Notes under the pieces: model-generated
Seen by the model: only the letters and a program-made list of their open reading frames with translations
Databases searched by the model: none
Told to the model about the DNA's origin: nothing
Shown here: piece by piece, positions 16,850 to 25,082 of the stretch
Position numbering within the stretch: position 1 is the stretch's first letter
Layout of the letters: every line of letters starts with the position of its first letter
Position numbers and translations under genes: made by a program
NCBI RefSeq assembly: GCF_016811915.1
Contig: NZ_CP069127.1
Span: forward strand, 3,385,001 to 3,449,000
Reading direction: 5' to 3'
Origin: Brevibacillus choshinensis
GTDB lineage: Bacteria > Bacillota > Bacilli > Brevibacillales > Brevibacillaceae
DNA: 64,000 nucleotides

Positions 16850-16882
16850 AGGCATTCCCTATTAGGGAATGCCTCTTTTTTT
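16850..16882 (+). terminator. Terminator, plus strand, without an upstream gene
   Basis: AGGCATTCCCTA and TAGGGAATGCCT form a stem with a 2-base loop, followed by C and seven T. The nearest upstream plus-strand gene (sleB-like) stops 290 bases earlier, so it ends either a long 3' tail or an independent RNA. Confidence 0.75.
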
Positions 16883-16947
16883 GCTTTACGCCTGATGCAG
16901 TTGTTTTCGCAGATAGACTGTTGGCTCAATGGGACACCTCGTTGTGG

Positions 16948-17712
16948 TTAAAAGCCATAAATAGACATGCCGCCATCCACCGAGATCGTTTGACCCGTTA
17001 TGTATGCTGCTGCGTCCGAAGACAAAAATATGGCTGGTCCTACCAAATCCTCTACGTCGCCAATGCGCCCGCTGGGAGTTCGCTGCAGGATCTCCTGCAC
17101 GTACGCTTCATCCTTCAGCAAAGTCTCCGTCAAAGGCGTCCGGAAATACCAGGGAGCGATCGCATTAATGTTTACCCCGAACTTACTCCATTCGAGTGCC
17201 AGCACGCGCGTCATCTGAATGACTCCCGCTTTGCTGGATCCATAAGCCACACCTGTGCGCATGGCCACCACACCTGCCACCGATGCAATATTCACGATGC
17301 GGCCGTAGTTTTGCTCGCACATGATTTTTCCGGCTGCCTGACACATGAAGAACGATGCCTTCAAATTCAGGTCTACCACGCGATCCCAATCTTCTTCCGT
17401 CACCTCATGCGCCTTTTTCCGCAGGTTCATCCCTGCGTTGTTGATGAGAATATGCAGGCTTCCCCATGCTTCTACAGTCTGGCCGACCACTTTTTCCGCA
17501 GCACCCGCTTCGGTAAGATCTGCCGTGATGGGGATTGCTTTGCCACCTTTCTGTTCGATTGCTTGGACTGTCTCCTGCAAATCTGCTTCCGTACGCGCGA
17601 CGACAGCCACATTGGCTCCTGTATCTGCCAGCCCCAAGGCCAATGCTTTTCCGATCCCTCTGCCCGCACCTGTGACAATCGCGGTCTTTCCAGTCAGGTC
17701 AAAACGTGTCAT
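16948..17712 (-). CDS. Short-chain dehydrogenase/reductase (FabG-like)
   Basis: A 254-aa classical SDR. The NAD(P) site is TGAGRGIG (14-21), NNAG follows about residue 90, and the catalytic Ser, Tyr and Lys are in SVAGVVAMRTGVAYGSSK. The C-terminal TGQTISVDGG segment is typical of glucose-1-dehydrogenase/FabG-like oxidoreductases. ATG at 17712 is preceded by GGGGGAG. The substrate is unknown; the PWYFRTPLTE segment in the substrate loop resembles gluconate 5-dehydrogenase-type enzymes, but this is not decisive. No operon partners. Confidence 0.85.
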   Translation of the reverse strand: MTRFDLTGKTAIVTGAGRGIGKALALGLADTGANVAVVARTEADLQETVQAIEQKGGKAIPITADLTEAGAAEKVVGQTVEAWGSLHILINNAGMNLRKKAHEVTEEDWDRVVDLNLKASFFMCQAAGKIMCEQNYGRIVNIASVAGVVAMRTGVAYGSSKAGVIQMTRVLALEWSKFGVNINAIAPWYFRTPLTETLLKDEAYVQEILQRTPSGRIGDVEDLVGPAIFLSSDAAAYITGQTISVDGGMSIYGF

Positions 17713-17815
17713 ATTCGCATCTCCCCCATTCTTAGGTTCCCTAGGACATTCTCCATCCATCGCCAATTCCCTTGTCTTTTGCTACAATATACCTGTCAGG
17801 AAGGGAGGCATTTTG

Positions 17816-18127
17816 GTGCGTTTGTACAGTCAAATGACTTTAGCTGAGTTGCAGGAAGAAATGGAACGTCTGCGCTCGCAAGCGGAAGAAAAAAAGAAGG
17901 CGGGAGACGAATCCCAATTTGGGATCATCCAACAAAAGTACTTTATGGCCAAATCGTATTACCTGGGTACGGACGAGTTCCGAATCGGCGGGAAATACAG
18001 TGTGCCTGAACATGATCAACCTTTTACGATCGACTATTTTAACGGCGTTTTTGCTTGGGGCCGCTTTCCCGGTTCCGATGAGCAGACAGGCTTCCCTGTC
18101 GGCATGCTGGATGATTGGTTCGGCTGA
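17816..18127 (+). CDS. yfhH: YfhH family protein (DUF1811)
   Basis: A 103-aa soluble protein matching the YfhH/DUF1811 family pattern: an N-terminal LYSQMTLAELQEEMERLR helix, MAKSYYLGTDEF, then FTIDYFNGVFAWGRF and a LPxxMLDDWF-like end. The family structure is known but its function is not. GTG at 17816 has AGGGAGG seven bases upstream; the TTG immediately before it is equally open. It is the first plus-strand gene after the divergent SDR gene and ends at a strong terminator. Confidence 0.8.
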   Translation: MRLYSQMTLAELQEEMERLRSQAEEKKKAGDESQFGIIQQKYFMAKSYYLGTDEFRIGGKYSVPEHDQPFTIDYFNGVFAWGRFPGSDEQTGFPVGMLDDWFG

Positions 18128-18145
18128 TTCTACCACTACAAACAC

Positions 18146-18187
18146 AAAAGGGACCGGTGATTTCTTTTCACCAGTCCCTTTTCTTTT
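18146..18187 (+). terminator. Terminator after yfhH
   Basis: AAAAGGGAC.GGTGA and TTCACC.GTCCCTTTT form a 15-bp stem with one mismatch, followed by C and T5. Confidence 0.9.
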
Positions 18188-18256
18188 TGCACGCCAAGCA
18201 CGAGGCGCTGGCCTACTGGATATACTAACAAAAAAACGAAAGAGAGCCTTTGGACC

Positions 18257-18706
18257 ATGGATTGGATCAATATCATCTTGCTGGTACTCCTGGCGCTCGG
18301 TGTCGCAGGAAACAATGCGACAGTATCCATTGCTGTAGGCATTTTGCTTTTGCTGAGGCTACTGTCGCTGGAGAGGCTGTTCCCCTTTTTAGAACAGTAT
18401 GGACTCCATGTCGGCATTGTCGTTCTCACCATAGGAATTCTGAGCCCGCTGGCGAGCGGAAAAATAAAGCCTGACTCCATCTACCAGCTCTTCACTCACT
18501 GGCAATCAATTCTCGCTGTTCTCATCGGTGTTTTCGTAGCTTATTTGGCAGGGAAAGGCACGTATCTCATGTCTCAAAACCCGCTCATCGTGACAGGCTT
18601 GCTCCTGGGGACGATCATCGGTGTGACCTTTTTTCGCGGCGTCGCGGTGGGACCACTGATCGCTGCAGGGATTCTCGCCTTCATTTTGCAATTCGTCCCG
18701 AAGTAG
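18257..18706 (+). CDS. ytwI: DUF441 / UPF0756 membrane protein
   Basis: A 149-aa integral membrane protein with four hydrophobic segments (INIILLVLLALGVAGNN, IGILLLLRLLSLERLF, VGIVVLTIGILSPLASGKI, AVLIGVFVAYLAGKGTYLM) and a fifth near the C-terminus. The PLASGKI and GVFVAYLAGKG motifs identify the UPF0756 family (YtwI). Function is unknown. It converges with the HesB-like gene at 18712, leaving 5 bp between them. Confidence 0.85.
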   Translation: MDWINIILLVLLALGVAGNNATVSIAVGILLLLRLLSLERLFPFLEQYGLHVGIVVLTIGILSPLASGKIKPDSIYQLFTHWQSILAVLIGVFVAYLAGKGTYLMSQNPLIVTGLLLGTIIGVTFFRGVAVGPLIAAGILAFILQFVPK

Positions 18707-18711
18707 AGCGA

Positions 18712-19029
18712 TTATCCCCAGCGTTCCTTGAGATGGATCCCGTATGCCAAGATTTGCGCTGGCGTCACGAGTCGAAACCCTTGCTGGGCGCGAAAATCAA
18801 TCGTGAGTCTGTCCGTGTCCATATGCTCAATCGTCTGAGGGTCAATCACAAAGGTCAACGCGTCTATTTCAACGACGTGATCCGCAGGACTAGCTTCATC
18901 CCACCACAGGGCGTACTCAACATTCATTCCGCATCCGCCAACCAGCTCACCGCTGATGCGGATGGTTTTTCCCGGTTGCAGGACGGATTGGATCTTCTCC
19001 GCCGCTTCCTGTGTCAGTGTTACTTGCAT
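18712..19029 (-). CDS. HesB/IscA-like domain protein with one cysteine
   Basis: A 105-aa single-domain protein of the HesB/IscA fold (VTLTQEAAEKIQSVL ... TIRISGELVGGCGMNVEYALWWDE ... LTFVIDPQTIEHM ... IDF). True A-type Fe-S carriers have three cysteines, one in the GGC loop and a C-terminal CGC pair; here only GGCG is kept and the C-terminal pair is absent. It therefore resembles the YneR/YqkB-type branch rather than a proven carrier. AAAGGAAG lies seven bases before ATG at 19029. The gene is divergent from a 46-codon ORF. Confidence 0.75.
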   Translation of the reverse strand: MQVTLTQEAAEKIQSVLQPGKTIRISGELVGGCGMNVEYALWWDEASPADHVVEIDALTFVIDPQTIEHMDTDRLTIDFRAQQGFRLVTPAQILAYGIHLKERWG

Positions 19030-19133
19030 CGCCATACTTCCTTTCTGAAAATGCTCTTCCCTGATTTTTGTATGCATCATTCCTTTCATGATAGCATACA
19101 ATGCTTGAAAGGCAGAAGAAAGGACGATCTTCT

Positions 19134-19274
19134 ATGAACATTTACGAACAAGATGGTATTTTTGTGGCAGAAACAGAATTCCAATCAGAGCAAGTCGTGA
19201 TATTTGCGAATTCATGGGAGGAAGCCAAAGAGAAACTTATGGTTAGGCTCCTCGTATTAGAAATGATTGGATAA
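19134..19274 (+). CDS. Small hypothetical protein, 46 aa
   Basis: ATG at 19134 with AAAGGA nine bases upstream opens a 46-codon frame (MNIYEQDGIFVAETEFQSEQ, then a helix SWEEAKEKLMVRLLVLEMIG). It has a beta-beta-helix look and a normal start signal. I do not recognise it. It may be co-transcribed with the DUF2515 gene that begins 77 bases later. Confidence 0.55.
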   Translation: MNIYEQDGIFVAETEFQSEQVVIFANSWEEAKEKLMVRLLVLEMIG

Positions 19275-19351
19275 ACATGGGCGGGTCGGGGATAAGACCT
19301 GCTTATTCACCCCCTGCGTGGCTATTTGCAGAACTGGCTGAGGAGCTATTC

Positions 19352-20404
19352 ATGACAAAACAACTTGCCGGAGTCGACACACAAGAGCTCGTATCGCGGA
19401 TTCGTCAGCAAACAACTTTGGCCAACCGCAACAATGTGACGCGTACCCAAGCCTACTTGGAATTTTATCGCCAGCACGAGGAGATACACTGGGCACTGCT
19501 TGCCCATCTTGTCTCCCGCAATGGTGGCTGGAACATGACAGATCTAAAAGGGGAATGGCTTCCGCTGCTTCTGGACGAGCAAGCGATCCAGCCATTTTTT
19601 TGGTTTTTAGAGAGAAGCAACTGGCTCATTTTCCACGATGCGTATGCGCAATTGCTGTTGTATGCCGAAATGAAGCGAACAGGAACCGATCTCACTGCTC
19701 TGTTACTCCCGCTCGGTGTATCTGGTTTTATGCAGCCGTTTTGGAGAGATTTTCTGGAGACGAACGATTCTGGGCGCCTCACCCATGCCATGATTGTCAA
19801 TGAGCAGCAGTACATTGAGCAACGCGTCATACATAAGCCCATTACCCTCCACCTCGTATTTGCGACGTTTGCCTATTTTACCCAGTCCGTCTTGTCCCTA
19901 AGCCAAGTCCTGTTTCCGTACAAGGCACACCCGACTGATCGCAGGCTCAGCCTTGTCGGCTTGGATGTCCAGCATTTTCCGAAAGTAGAAGAGCGCATTG
20001 CAACGGGGAAGACGCTCTATCGGATTCTTTACGGAGATGCAAACCGTTTGGAGCAAATTCGCCAGTTTACCTTCCGGATCCCCCATTCTGGCTCGAGGGC
20101 AGATTACTGGCCGCAGCTCTTTACAGTGCGGGCTCCTGAACAGCCTGCTCAGGCCCCGTATGAGCTGCGACTGAATGGTACCGGGATTCGGGAGGGACAA
20201 AAGAAATTGTATAGCCCTCCCCTCACCGTCGCGTGGAAGGATGTTTCCCACACAGCTGCTGACGGCGTAGACTGGTTCCGTGATCCAAAATGGCTGGAGG
20301 TCGTTGATCTGCCTGGAGAATTGCCTGCGATCACCAGCGAAGATTACGTTCGCGCCCTGCAATGGATGGAGTACGGAATCAAACTCGTAACGGCCATCAC
20401 GTAG
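19352..20404 (+). CDS. DUF2515 family protein (YppC-like)
   Basis: A 350-aa soluble protein matching the DUF2515 family typified by B. subtilis YppC. Recognisable parts are LANRNNVTRTQAYLEFYRQ, IHWALLAHLVSRNGGWNMTDLKG and the later NEQQYIEQRVI. Function is unknown. GAGGAG precedes ATG 19352 by six bases; the frame is open to 19277 but has no site there. The next gene follows by 28 bases on the same strand and is probably in the same operon. Confidence 0.75.
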   Translation: MTKQLAGVDTQELVSRIRQQTTLANRNNVTRTQAYLEFYRQHEEIHWALLAHLVSRNGGWNMTDLKGEWLPLLLDEQAIQPFFWFLERSNWLIFHDAYAQLLLYAEMKRTGTDLTALLLPLGVSGFMQPFWRDFLETNDSGRLTHAMIVNEQQYIEQRVIHKPITLHLVFATFAYFTQSVLSLSQVLFPYKAHPTDRRLSLVGLDVQHFPKVEERIATGKTLYRILYGDANRLEQIRQFTFRIPHSGSRADYWPQLFTVRAPEQPAQAPYELRLNGTGIREGQKKLYSPPLTVAWKDVSHTAADGVDWFRDPKWLEVVDLPGELPAITSEDYVRALQWMEYGIKLVTAIT

Positions 20405-20432
20405 GACCAAGAAAAAAAGGATGGTTCTTGCC

Positions 20433-21362
20433 ATGAATGAAATGGTGGAGAATCAAAGGGCTTATCTCCTCTCCTGCTGGTTGCCCAGCGGGACTTTTCG
20501 CCTTGCCCCGAAAAACAATCAGATCAATCCCTACTTTACCAATCTCGCCTTGATTGCTCTTGTGCGACTGAAGGAATGGGAGGCGGTGCGAAGCCATATT
20601 GAATGGTATTTGCATCACGTGAATGCGGACGGATATGTCAACGATTATCGGTTGGACGGGACGCTGGAAGTCGATACGGGAAAGGCTGACAGTGAAGACA
20701 GCTACCACACCACGTTGTTTAGCTTGCTCGCAGAGTTCGTCCGTGAAGGCGGGGAAACCGACTGGATCGTGCCTCACAAGGATGAGCTGGTCGTCCTCAT
20801 GCAAGCGGTCGGAAAGCTCCAGCAAAAGGATGGTTTGACTTGGGCAAAACGATCGTATCGCGTGAAATACTTGATGGATAATTGCGAAGTCGCCCGAGGT
20901 TTCGAAGATGCGGCTTACCTGTTTGCCATGCTGGGGGACGATGCATCGGCCGAGGAAGCGAGAAAACGCGCTGCCGCATGCCGTGCAGGGATCCATTCGA
21001 TGTATAGCGGGATGCGCAAGTCGTACGCCGTCTACGACAGCCGTTACCCCGGATGGCGCAAATGGTATCCGGACGTCACTTCACAGGCATTTCCGATCCT
21101 GTATCAGATGACCCGCCCTGATGAAGACGCGATGTTGTACGAAAAGATTACTCAGGCCTTCCCGCACTTTGATACCTTTCAAACAGGAGACTTGTACCCG
21201 TGGATGTCGATGGGGGAATGCGCACGGCTCATGGGAGACTGGCGCCGTGTGGATTCCATGCTGAATACAGCGAATGAGCTGTACATCTTCGGACCACGCT
21301 CTCAATATTGGCTCATACACGAATCAGGTCGTTATGTGGAGCTGTCCCTTTTGTGCCAGTGA
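20433..21362 (+). CDS. Six-hairpin glycosidase-like protein
   Basis: A 309-aa protein, unrecognised in detail. The helical pairs with repeated aromatic and acidic positions (INPYFTNLALIALVRL, YHTTLFSLLAEFVREGG, GFEDAAYLFAMLGD, SQYWLIHESGRYVELSLL) suggest an alpha/alpha six-hairpin barrel, as in unsaturated glucuronyl hydrolases and glycosyltransferase-like enzymes. No catalytic residue can be assigned. ATG at 20433 has AAGGATGG upstream; a closer in-frame ATG at 20421 directly abuts the purine run. It follows the DUF2515 gene closely. Confidence 0.55.
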   Translation: MNEMVENQRAYLLSCWLPSGTFRLAPKNNQINPYFTNLALIALVRLKEWEAVRSHIEWYLHHVNADGYVNDYRLDGTLEVDTGKADSEDSYHTTLFSLLAEFVREGGETDWIVPHKDELVVLMQAVGKLQQKDGLTWAKRSYRVKYLMDNCEVARGFEDAAYLFAMLGDDASAEEARKRAAACRAGIHSMYSGMRKSYAVYDSRYPGWRKWYPDVTSQAFPILYQMTRPDEDAMLYEKITQAFPHFDTFQTGDLYPWMSMGECARLMGDWRRVDSMLNTANELYIFGPRSQYWLIHESGRYVELSLLCQ

Positions 21363-21455
21363 CCCATTTTGCCTGGGTTTCACATTTTTTTTACCAGGCG
21401 GTGCTCGCCCATCGAGACTCCTACGATTACAATAGGAGCAGGAGGTGTACGTTGG

Positions 21456-22007
21456 ATGTCCCGACCATTTGGAGAAGTAGTAGCGGTAAGCATCAGCAGC
21501 ACGCACACGTTTAGCAAGCAGAATGCAGATGTCATTCACCTTTTGGCAGGACTGGGAGTAGAAGGAGACGCCCATCTGGGTGCCACTGTTAAGCACCGTT
21601 CACGCGTCGCGCAGGATCCCACCCAGCCCAATCTTCGTCAAGTTCATTTGATCCATGCCGAACTGTTTGAGGAATTGCGAGATTCAGGATTTGAGGTAGC
21701 TCCCGGTCAAATCGGGGAAAACATCACGACTCGCTGCATTTCGCTGCTTTCCTTGCCGACCGGAGCCATCCTCCGCATCGGAGAATCGGCAGTGGTAGAG
21801 ATCACGGGACTGCGTAATCCCTGCCCTCAGCTGAACCGTTTTCAGAGTGGTCTGATGGATGCTTTGGTGGACCACGACGAGCAAGGCAATCTGATCCGAA
21901 AAGCAGGTGTCATGGGCATCGTGCTAGCAAATGGACCTGTACGTCCAGGAGATCCGATTCAGGTCGAGCTCCCCGCTCTGCCTCACCGCCCGCTTGAACG
22001 AGTCTAA
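21456..22007 (+). CDS. MOSC domain protein
   Basis: A 183-aa MOSC-domain protein. The domain motifs are GEVVAVSIS at the N-terminus, LGVEGDAHLGATVKHRSR, QVHLIHAEL, GQIGENITT, GAILRIGESAVVEITGLRNPCPQLNRF (with the conserved Cys) and MGIVLANGPVRPGD. MOSC domains bind sulfur-carrying cofactors, and some modify molybdenum cofactor or reduce N-hydroxylated bases. AGGAGGTG precedes ATG 21456 by eight bases. No molybdenum gene is nearby. Confidence 0.9.
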   Translation: MSRPFGEVVAVSISSTHTFSKQNADVIHLLAGLGVEGDAHLGATVKHRSRVAQDPTQPNLRQVHLIHAELFEELRDSGFEVAPGQIGENITTRCISLLSLPTGAILRIGESAVVEITGLRNPCPQLNRFQSGLMDALVDHDEQGNLIRKAGVMGIVLANGPVRPGDPIQVELPALPHRPLERV

Positions 22008-22023
22008 ATCATTCCGCTTCCTG

Positions 22024-22953
22024 TCAGGTTTCAGCTGCAGGCAGCGGAATTTTTTGGGTGTGGCCGTTCATGATTTGATCGATCCACTCGTAGCAGGTCT
22101 CCAGCTCCTCATCCGTGATCCAGTCGGAGCGATGCTCGAACATGATCGTTACCTCTTGATTCTCCCTCTTGATGATCTGGAGATAGTCTTCGATCGGGGC
22201 CCATCCATCTTCCGGTTTGCAATCCGGCAAGGCAGGATGGTGGTGGTATTCAAACACGTCCGTGATCCGCATGTTTGACAAGTGCACCGTTTTCGCATAC
22301 TTAGCATAGGTCCTGAGTACCCTTCTCGCATCAAAATGCGGATCAATCTTTTCTTGCGCGTGGAGCCTTGCCGTATCCAGGCACAGCTTGATCAGGGGGT
22401 ACCTTTCCAGCAGCGACACGAGGAAGTTTTCCTCATACACGTAGCGGTTCAACGCGTCGAATTCCAGAACCGGGGTGAAGCCATACTCTCTCGCCTTGGC
22501 ACTGAGCCATTCGAATAGCCGTTCGCTCTTACAGGCGAGCTCGGCCAGCGTATATTCGCTCTCCCGTACATACTCGCGTCGATCTGCGAATTTCCAGCTG
22601 TCCCAGTTGACCCGATCATCCAGAATGACGGGTTTCGGATAATGAAACAAGATATAGGCCGGCTGAATCTCAAAGAGGTCCTGTAATTCACGTTCGATCG
22701 ATGCATACGCATCGTCTCGGACCTCGTTGTCCTGCGATAAAAACAGGGCATCCCGCAGCCGAGAGCCATCTTTTCGAAAAGGAAAATGAATGCCGATCTG
22801 AAAGCCGCGCTGTTTCGACTCAAAAGCGAGTCTCGCGATATCCTCCTCTGTCTCGAACAAACAAGCTTCGATACCATAGAAGCCTCTCCGGAAGTCCCTC
22901 TCATACTTATTCTCATCAAAACCACCATAGAGCCCGATCATGAATGAGTGCAT
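22024..22953 (-). CDS. Sugar phosphate isomerase/epimerase-like TIM-barrel protein
   Basis: A 309-aa protein resembling the AP-endonuclease-2/xylose-isomerase-like TIM-barrel family. Visible metal-ligand-like motifs are IGIHFPF, VLEFDALNRY, LCLDTARLHAQ, KTVHLSNM and IMFEHRSDW, spaced as barrel strands. The true substrate is unknown. ATG at 22953 is the first start. It converges with the MOSC gene 17 bases away. Confidence 0.7.
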   Translation of the reverse strand: MHSFMIGLYGGFDENKYERDFRRGFYGIEACLFETEEDIARLAFESKQRGFQIGIHFPFRKDGSRLRDALFLSQDNEVRDDAYASIERELQDLFEIQPAYILFHYPKPVILDDRVNWDSWKFADRREYVRESEYTLAELACKSERLFEWLSAKAREYGFTPVLEFDALNRYVYEENFLVSLLERYPLIKLCLDTARLHAQEKIDPHFDARRVLRTYAKYAKTVHLSNMRITDVFEYHHHPALPDCKPEDGWAPIEDYLQIIKRENQEVTIMFEHRSDWITDEELETCYEWIDQIMNGHTQKIPLPAAET

Positions 22954-23079
22954 GGTCCCTCTCCTTTTTCTCTCTGGCTACGATGTCTTTTTCCCATATT
23001 TTCTCAGGTTTTGCAAGTGTTTTCGATGATCACGTGATACAATCAGACAGAATCCTACGGAAAAAAGGAGACAGCTTCG

Positions 23080-23109
23080 ATGCCACATAAGCAAGGTGAG
23101 AAGGTATGA
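23080..23109 (+). CDS. 9-codon leader ORF overlapping the ltrA start
   Basis: ATG at 23080 preceded by AAAAAAGGAG reads MPHKQGEKV and stops at TGA 23107-23109, overlapping the ltrA ATG (23106-23108). It is likely a translational coupling leader or a chance frame using the stronger ribosome-binding site. Confidence 0.35.
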   Translation: MPHKQGEKV

Positions 23110-24308
23110 CCAGATTAACTTCAGGAGCAGTGTTACTTCGCAGTCGAGGGAACAGCGACTCGGGGAAAGTATCCTTCATTGAATTGTTTTTTGACTTGAT
23201 CTTTGTCTTTGCGGTTACTCAGCTATCGCATTCCTTTCTGGAAAACTTTACGTGGGAAGGTGCAATCCATCTCGTGCTTCTGACGATGGCCATCTGGTGG
23301 GTTTGGATCTTTACTGCATGGGTGATCAACTGGTTGAATCCGGAAACTTTCCGCGTACGATCCATGCTCATTGGGCTCATGCTGATTGGACTGATCATGT
23401 CTACTTCTATTCCGGAAGCATTTGAGGGGTCGGGGCTTTATTTTGCGTCCGCCTACGCCTTGTTCCAGGTGGGTAGAACCGCTTTTACCGTCTGGGTGCT
23501 CCGCAATGGCCAGGCAGAGCTTCGAATCAACTTCATCCGCATTCTCTGTTGGCTGAGCTTGTCAGGGATATTCTGGGTTGCTGGCGGGACCGTACATGAG
23601 CAAGCTCGGTTGGTGCTATGGTGCATCGCGTTATTCATTGAATACATCGCCCCATCCATGGGCTTTTGGTTGCCCAAGATCGGCAGAACCCCAACCAAAG
23701 TCTGGAATGTGGAAGGGTCTCACATGGCGGAGCGATGCGGATTGTTCATTATTATCGCTCTTGGTGAATCGATTCTGGTGACAGGGGCGACCTTCTCTTC
23801 GCTAGAATGGGATGTCCTGACGCTAAGCTCGTTTGCTACCGCCTTCCTAAGCACAGTCGCCATGTGGTGGATTTATTTTGATGCAACAGCAAAAACGGGA
23901 CATCATTTCATCGCTCATTCCGCTGACCCTGGCAGAGTGGCTCGTTCTGCCTATACCTATACTCATCTCCTCTTGGTGTCCGGCATCATTTTATCCGCTG
24001 TAGGAGACGAGCTGCTGCTCGCCCATCCAGTCGGTCACTTGGATACCAAAACCGCTGCAGTCATGCTGGCAGGTCCTGCCTTGTATTTGCTCGGTAATAT
24101 GCTGTTCATGCGCATCGCAGCAGGTGTTGTCTCTACACCTTATTTGGCAGGAATAGGCGTATTCATTGTACTTTTTCCATTTGCAACCAGTATGTCTCCC
24201 CTCCTCTTGTCCATCATCGTAACGGTTGCGCTCATCGTCGTCTCGCTTTGGGGCTCCGTCTTCACCGAACGGCTATGCCAAACGAAGCAGCATCGAGATC
24301 ACCGTTGA
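23106..24308 (+). CDS. ltrA: Low-temperature-requirement A family membrane protein
   Basis: A 400-aa integral membrane protein of the LtrA family. Characteristic motifs are KVSFIELFFDLIFVFAVTQLSH at the N-terminus, WWVWIFTAWVINWLNPE, then HMAERCGLFIIIALGESIL in the middle. About ten to eleven hydrophobic segments follow one another. The family was named from a Listeria gene needed for growth in the cold; the molecular function remains unknown. The ATG overlaps a 9-codon leader ORF with a stronger ribosome site. It converges with the YtpQ-like gene across a bidirectional terminator. Confidence 0.88.
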   Translation: MTRLTSGAVLLRSRGNSDSGKVSFIELFFDLIFVFAVTQLSHSFLENFTWEGAIHLVLLTMAIWWVWIFTAWVINWLNPETFRVRSMLIGLMLIGLIMSTSIPEAFEGSGLYFASAYALFQVGRTAFTVWVLRNGQAELRINFIRILCWLSLSGIFWVAGGTVHEQARLVLWCIALFIEYIAPSMGFWLPKIGRTPTKVWNVEGSHMAERCGLFIIIALGESILVTGATFSSLEWDVLTLSSFATAFLSTVAMWWIYFDATAKTGHHFIAHSADPGRVARSAYTYTHLLLVSGIILSAVGDELLLAHPVGHLDTKTAAVMLAGPALYLLGNMLFMRIAAGVVSTPYLAGIGVFIVLFPFATSMSPLLLSIIVTVALIVVSLWGSVFTERLCQTKQHRDHR

Positions 24309-24412
24309 ACAGAAGCTCTGTAAAACGGAAGTACATCTGCCAAGCCTGCCGCACCCACCGTTGTTTTGACACGGAATCATTTGATGAATACAAAAAAACT
24401 GCCTTCTGGTGA
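24305..24412 (+). CDS. Possible 35-aa zinc-ribbon-like mini-protein
   Basis: TTG at 24305 overlaps the ltrA stop and opens 35 codons including KYICQACRTHRC and FDTESFDEYKKT, stopping in the ltrA terminator. The paired cysteines and the amphipathic end look non-random. No good ribosome-binding site precedes the TTG, so it would depend on translational coupling. Unrecognised. Confidence 0.3.
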   Translation: MNRSSVKRKYICQACRTHRCFDTESFDEYKKTAFW

Positions 24413-24426
24413 AAGGCAGTTTTTTC
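24393..24426 (+). terminator. Bidirectional terminator between ltrA and the YtpQ-like gene
   Basis: AAAAAACTGCCTT and AAGGCAGTTTTTT are complementary around a short loop. T-tracts exist in both directions, serving both convergent genes. Confidence 0.85.
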
Positions 24427-24446
24427 GCTGTAAAGTCCTTTTTGTT

Positions 24447-25079
24447 TTACTTGGGCTCGTTCTTACGCTGAATCTGGGCATCGCCGCCGTGAGACACTAC
24501 CAAAAACGGAGTCAGCTCGTCATCCTCCCAGAAAAACGGAAGCGGGGAAATCGGTACCTGCCCTTTGGAAGCGAAATCGTAGGTCAATCGGGCTAAAAGA
24601 TGGGCCCCCGCATCGCCTACAAGCTCTGCCACAATGAGGACATCTTGATGGGGAATCGCCACTCCGAGCTGATCCCCCGTTTTTTGTTGATCCATTTTTT
24701 GCAGCAATGACGCAAGCAAAATACGGCTGGCCGCATATCCATCTGTCGGACTGATGAAATGAATGCGATTTCCGGCCACTTCCTGTGTTTTGACTGTGTA
24801 AGGCAGCTGCTCTAGATTGCTCATGGCATACTGGTGCAGCCGCTCGTCGCTCCATCCCGCTTGTTCCAGCATCGCTCGCTCAACCAAGAGATAGCCTTCC
24901 CCGACGTCAAGCGCGTACAGAACGGCGGTATCGGCTGTGTGCGGTCGTGTCACCCACCGTTCCGGGTATTTTTTTACCATGGACGCGTGCCGCAGCACGG
25001 GGTAAACATTTCGCTCCTGTCCATACAAGCTTTTTGGGACAGATTCCTTTCCGTTTTCACTCATGGTACCAAGATCCAC
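24447..25079 (-). CDS. DUF1444 family protein (YtpQ-like), short N-terminus
   Basis: A 210-aa protein matching the C-terminal three quarters of YtpQ/DUF1444 proteins: NVYPVLRHASM, HTADTAVLYALDVG, AGNRIHFISPTDGYAASRIL and VAIPHQDVLIVAEL. Known members are about 265-270 aa, so roughly 55-60 N-terminal residues are missing. GTG at 25079 uses GGGAG inside the end of the DUF3900 gene, four bases upstream. The short form looks genuine because the upstream DNA codes for the other protein. Function unknown. Confidence 0.72.
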   Translation of the reverse strand: MDLGTMSENGKESVPKSLYGQERNVYPVLRHASMVKKYPERWVTRPHTADTAVLYALDVGEGYLLVERAMLEQAGWSDERLHQYAMSNLEQLPYTVKTQEVAGNRIHFISPTDGYAASRILLASLLQKMDQQKTGDQLGVAIPHQDVLIVAELVGDAGAHLLARLTYDFASKGQVPISPLPFFWEDDELTPFLVVSHGGDAQIQRKNEPK

Positions 25080-25082
25080 TCC

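Larger units (their letters stand above)
16560..16947. other. 388-bp AT-rich intergenic region with structured elements
   Basis: No convincing protein gene. It holds an AT-rich first 120 bp, a GTGGGTAACGCACCAC mini-hairpin near 16733-16748, a strong hairpin at 16772-16811 and a terminator at 16850-16882 facing plus. The structure could be a small RNA; see findings. Confidence 0.4.

Noticed and set aside
16652..16855. A 67-codon minus-strand frame in the intergenic region
   Set aside because: It overlaps the hairpin and terminator at 16772-16882, has no ribosome site and no recognisable pattern.
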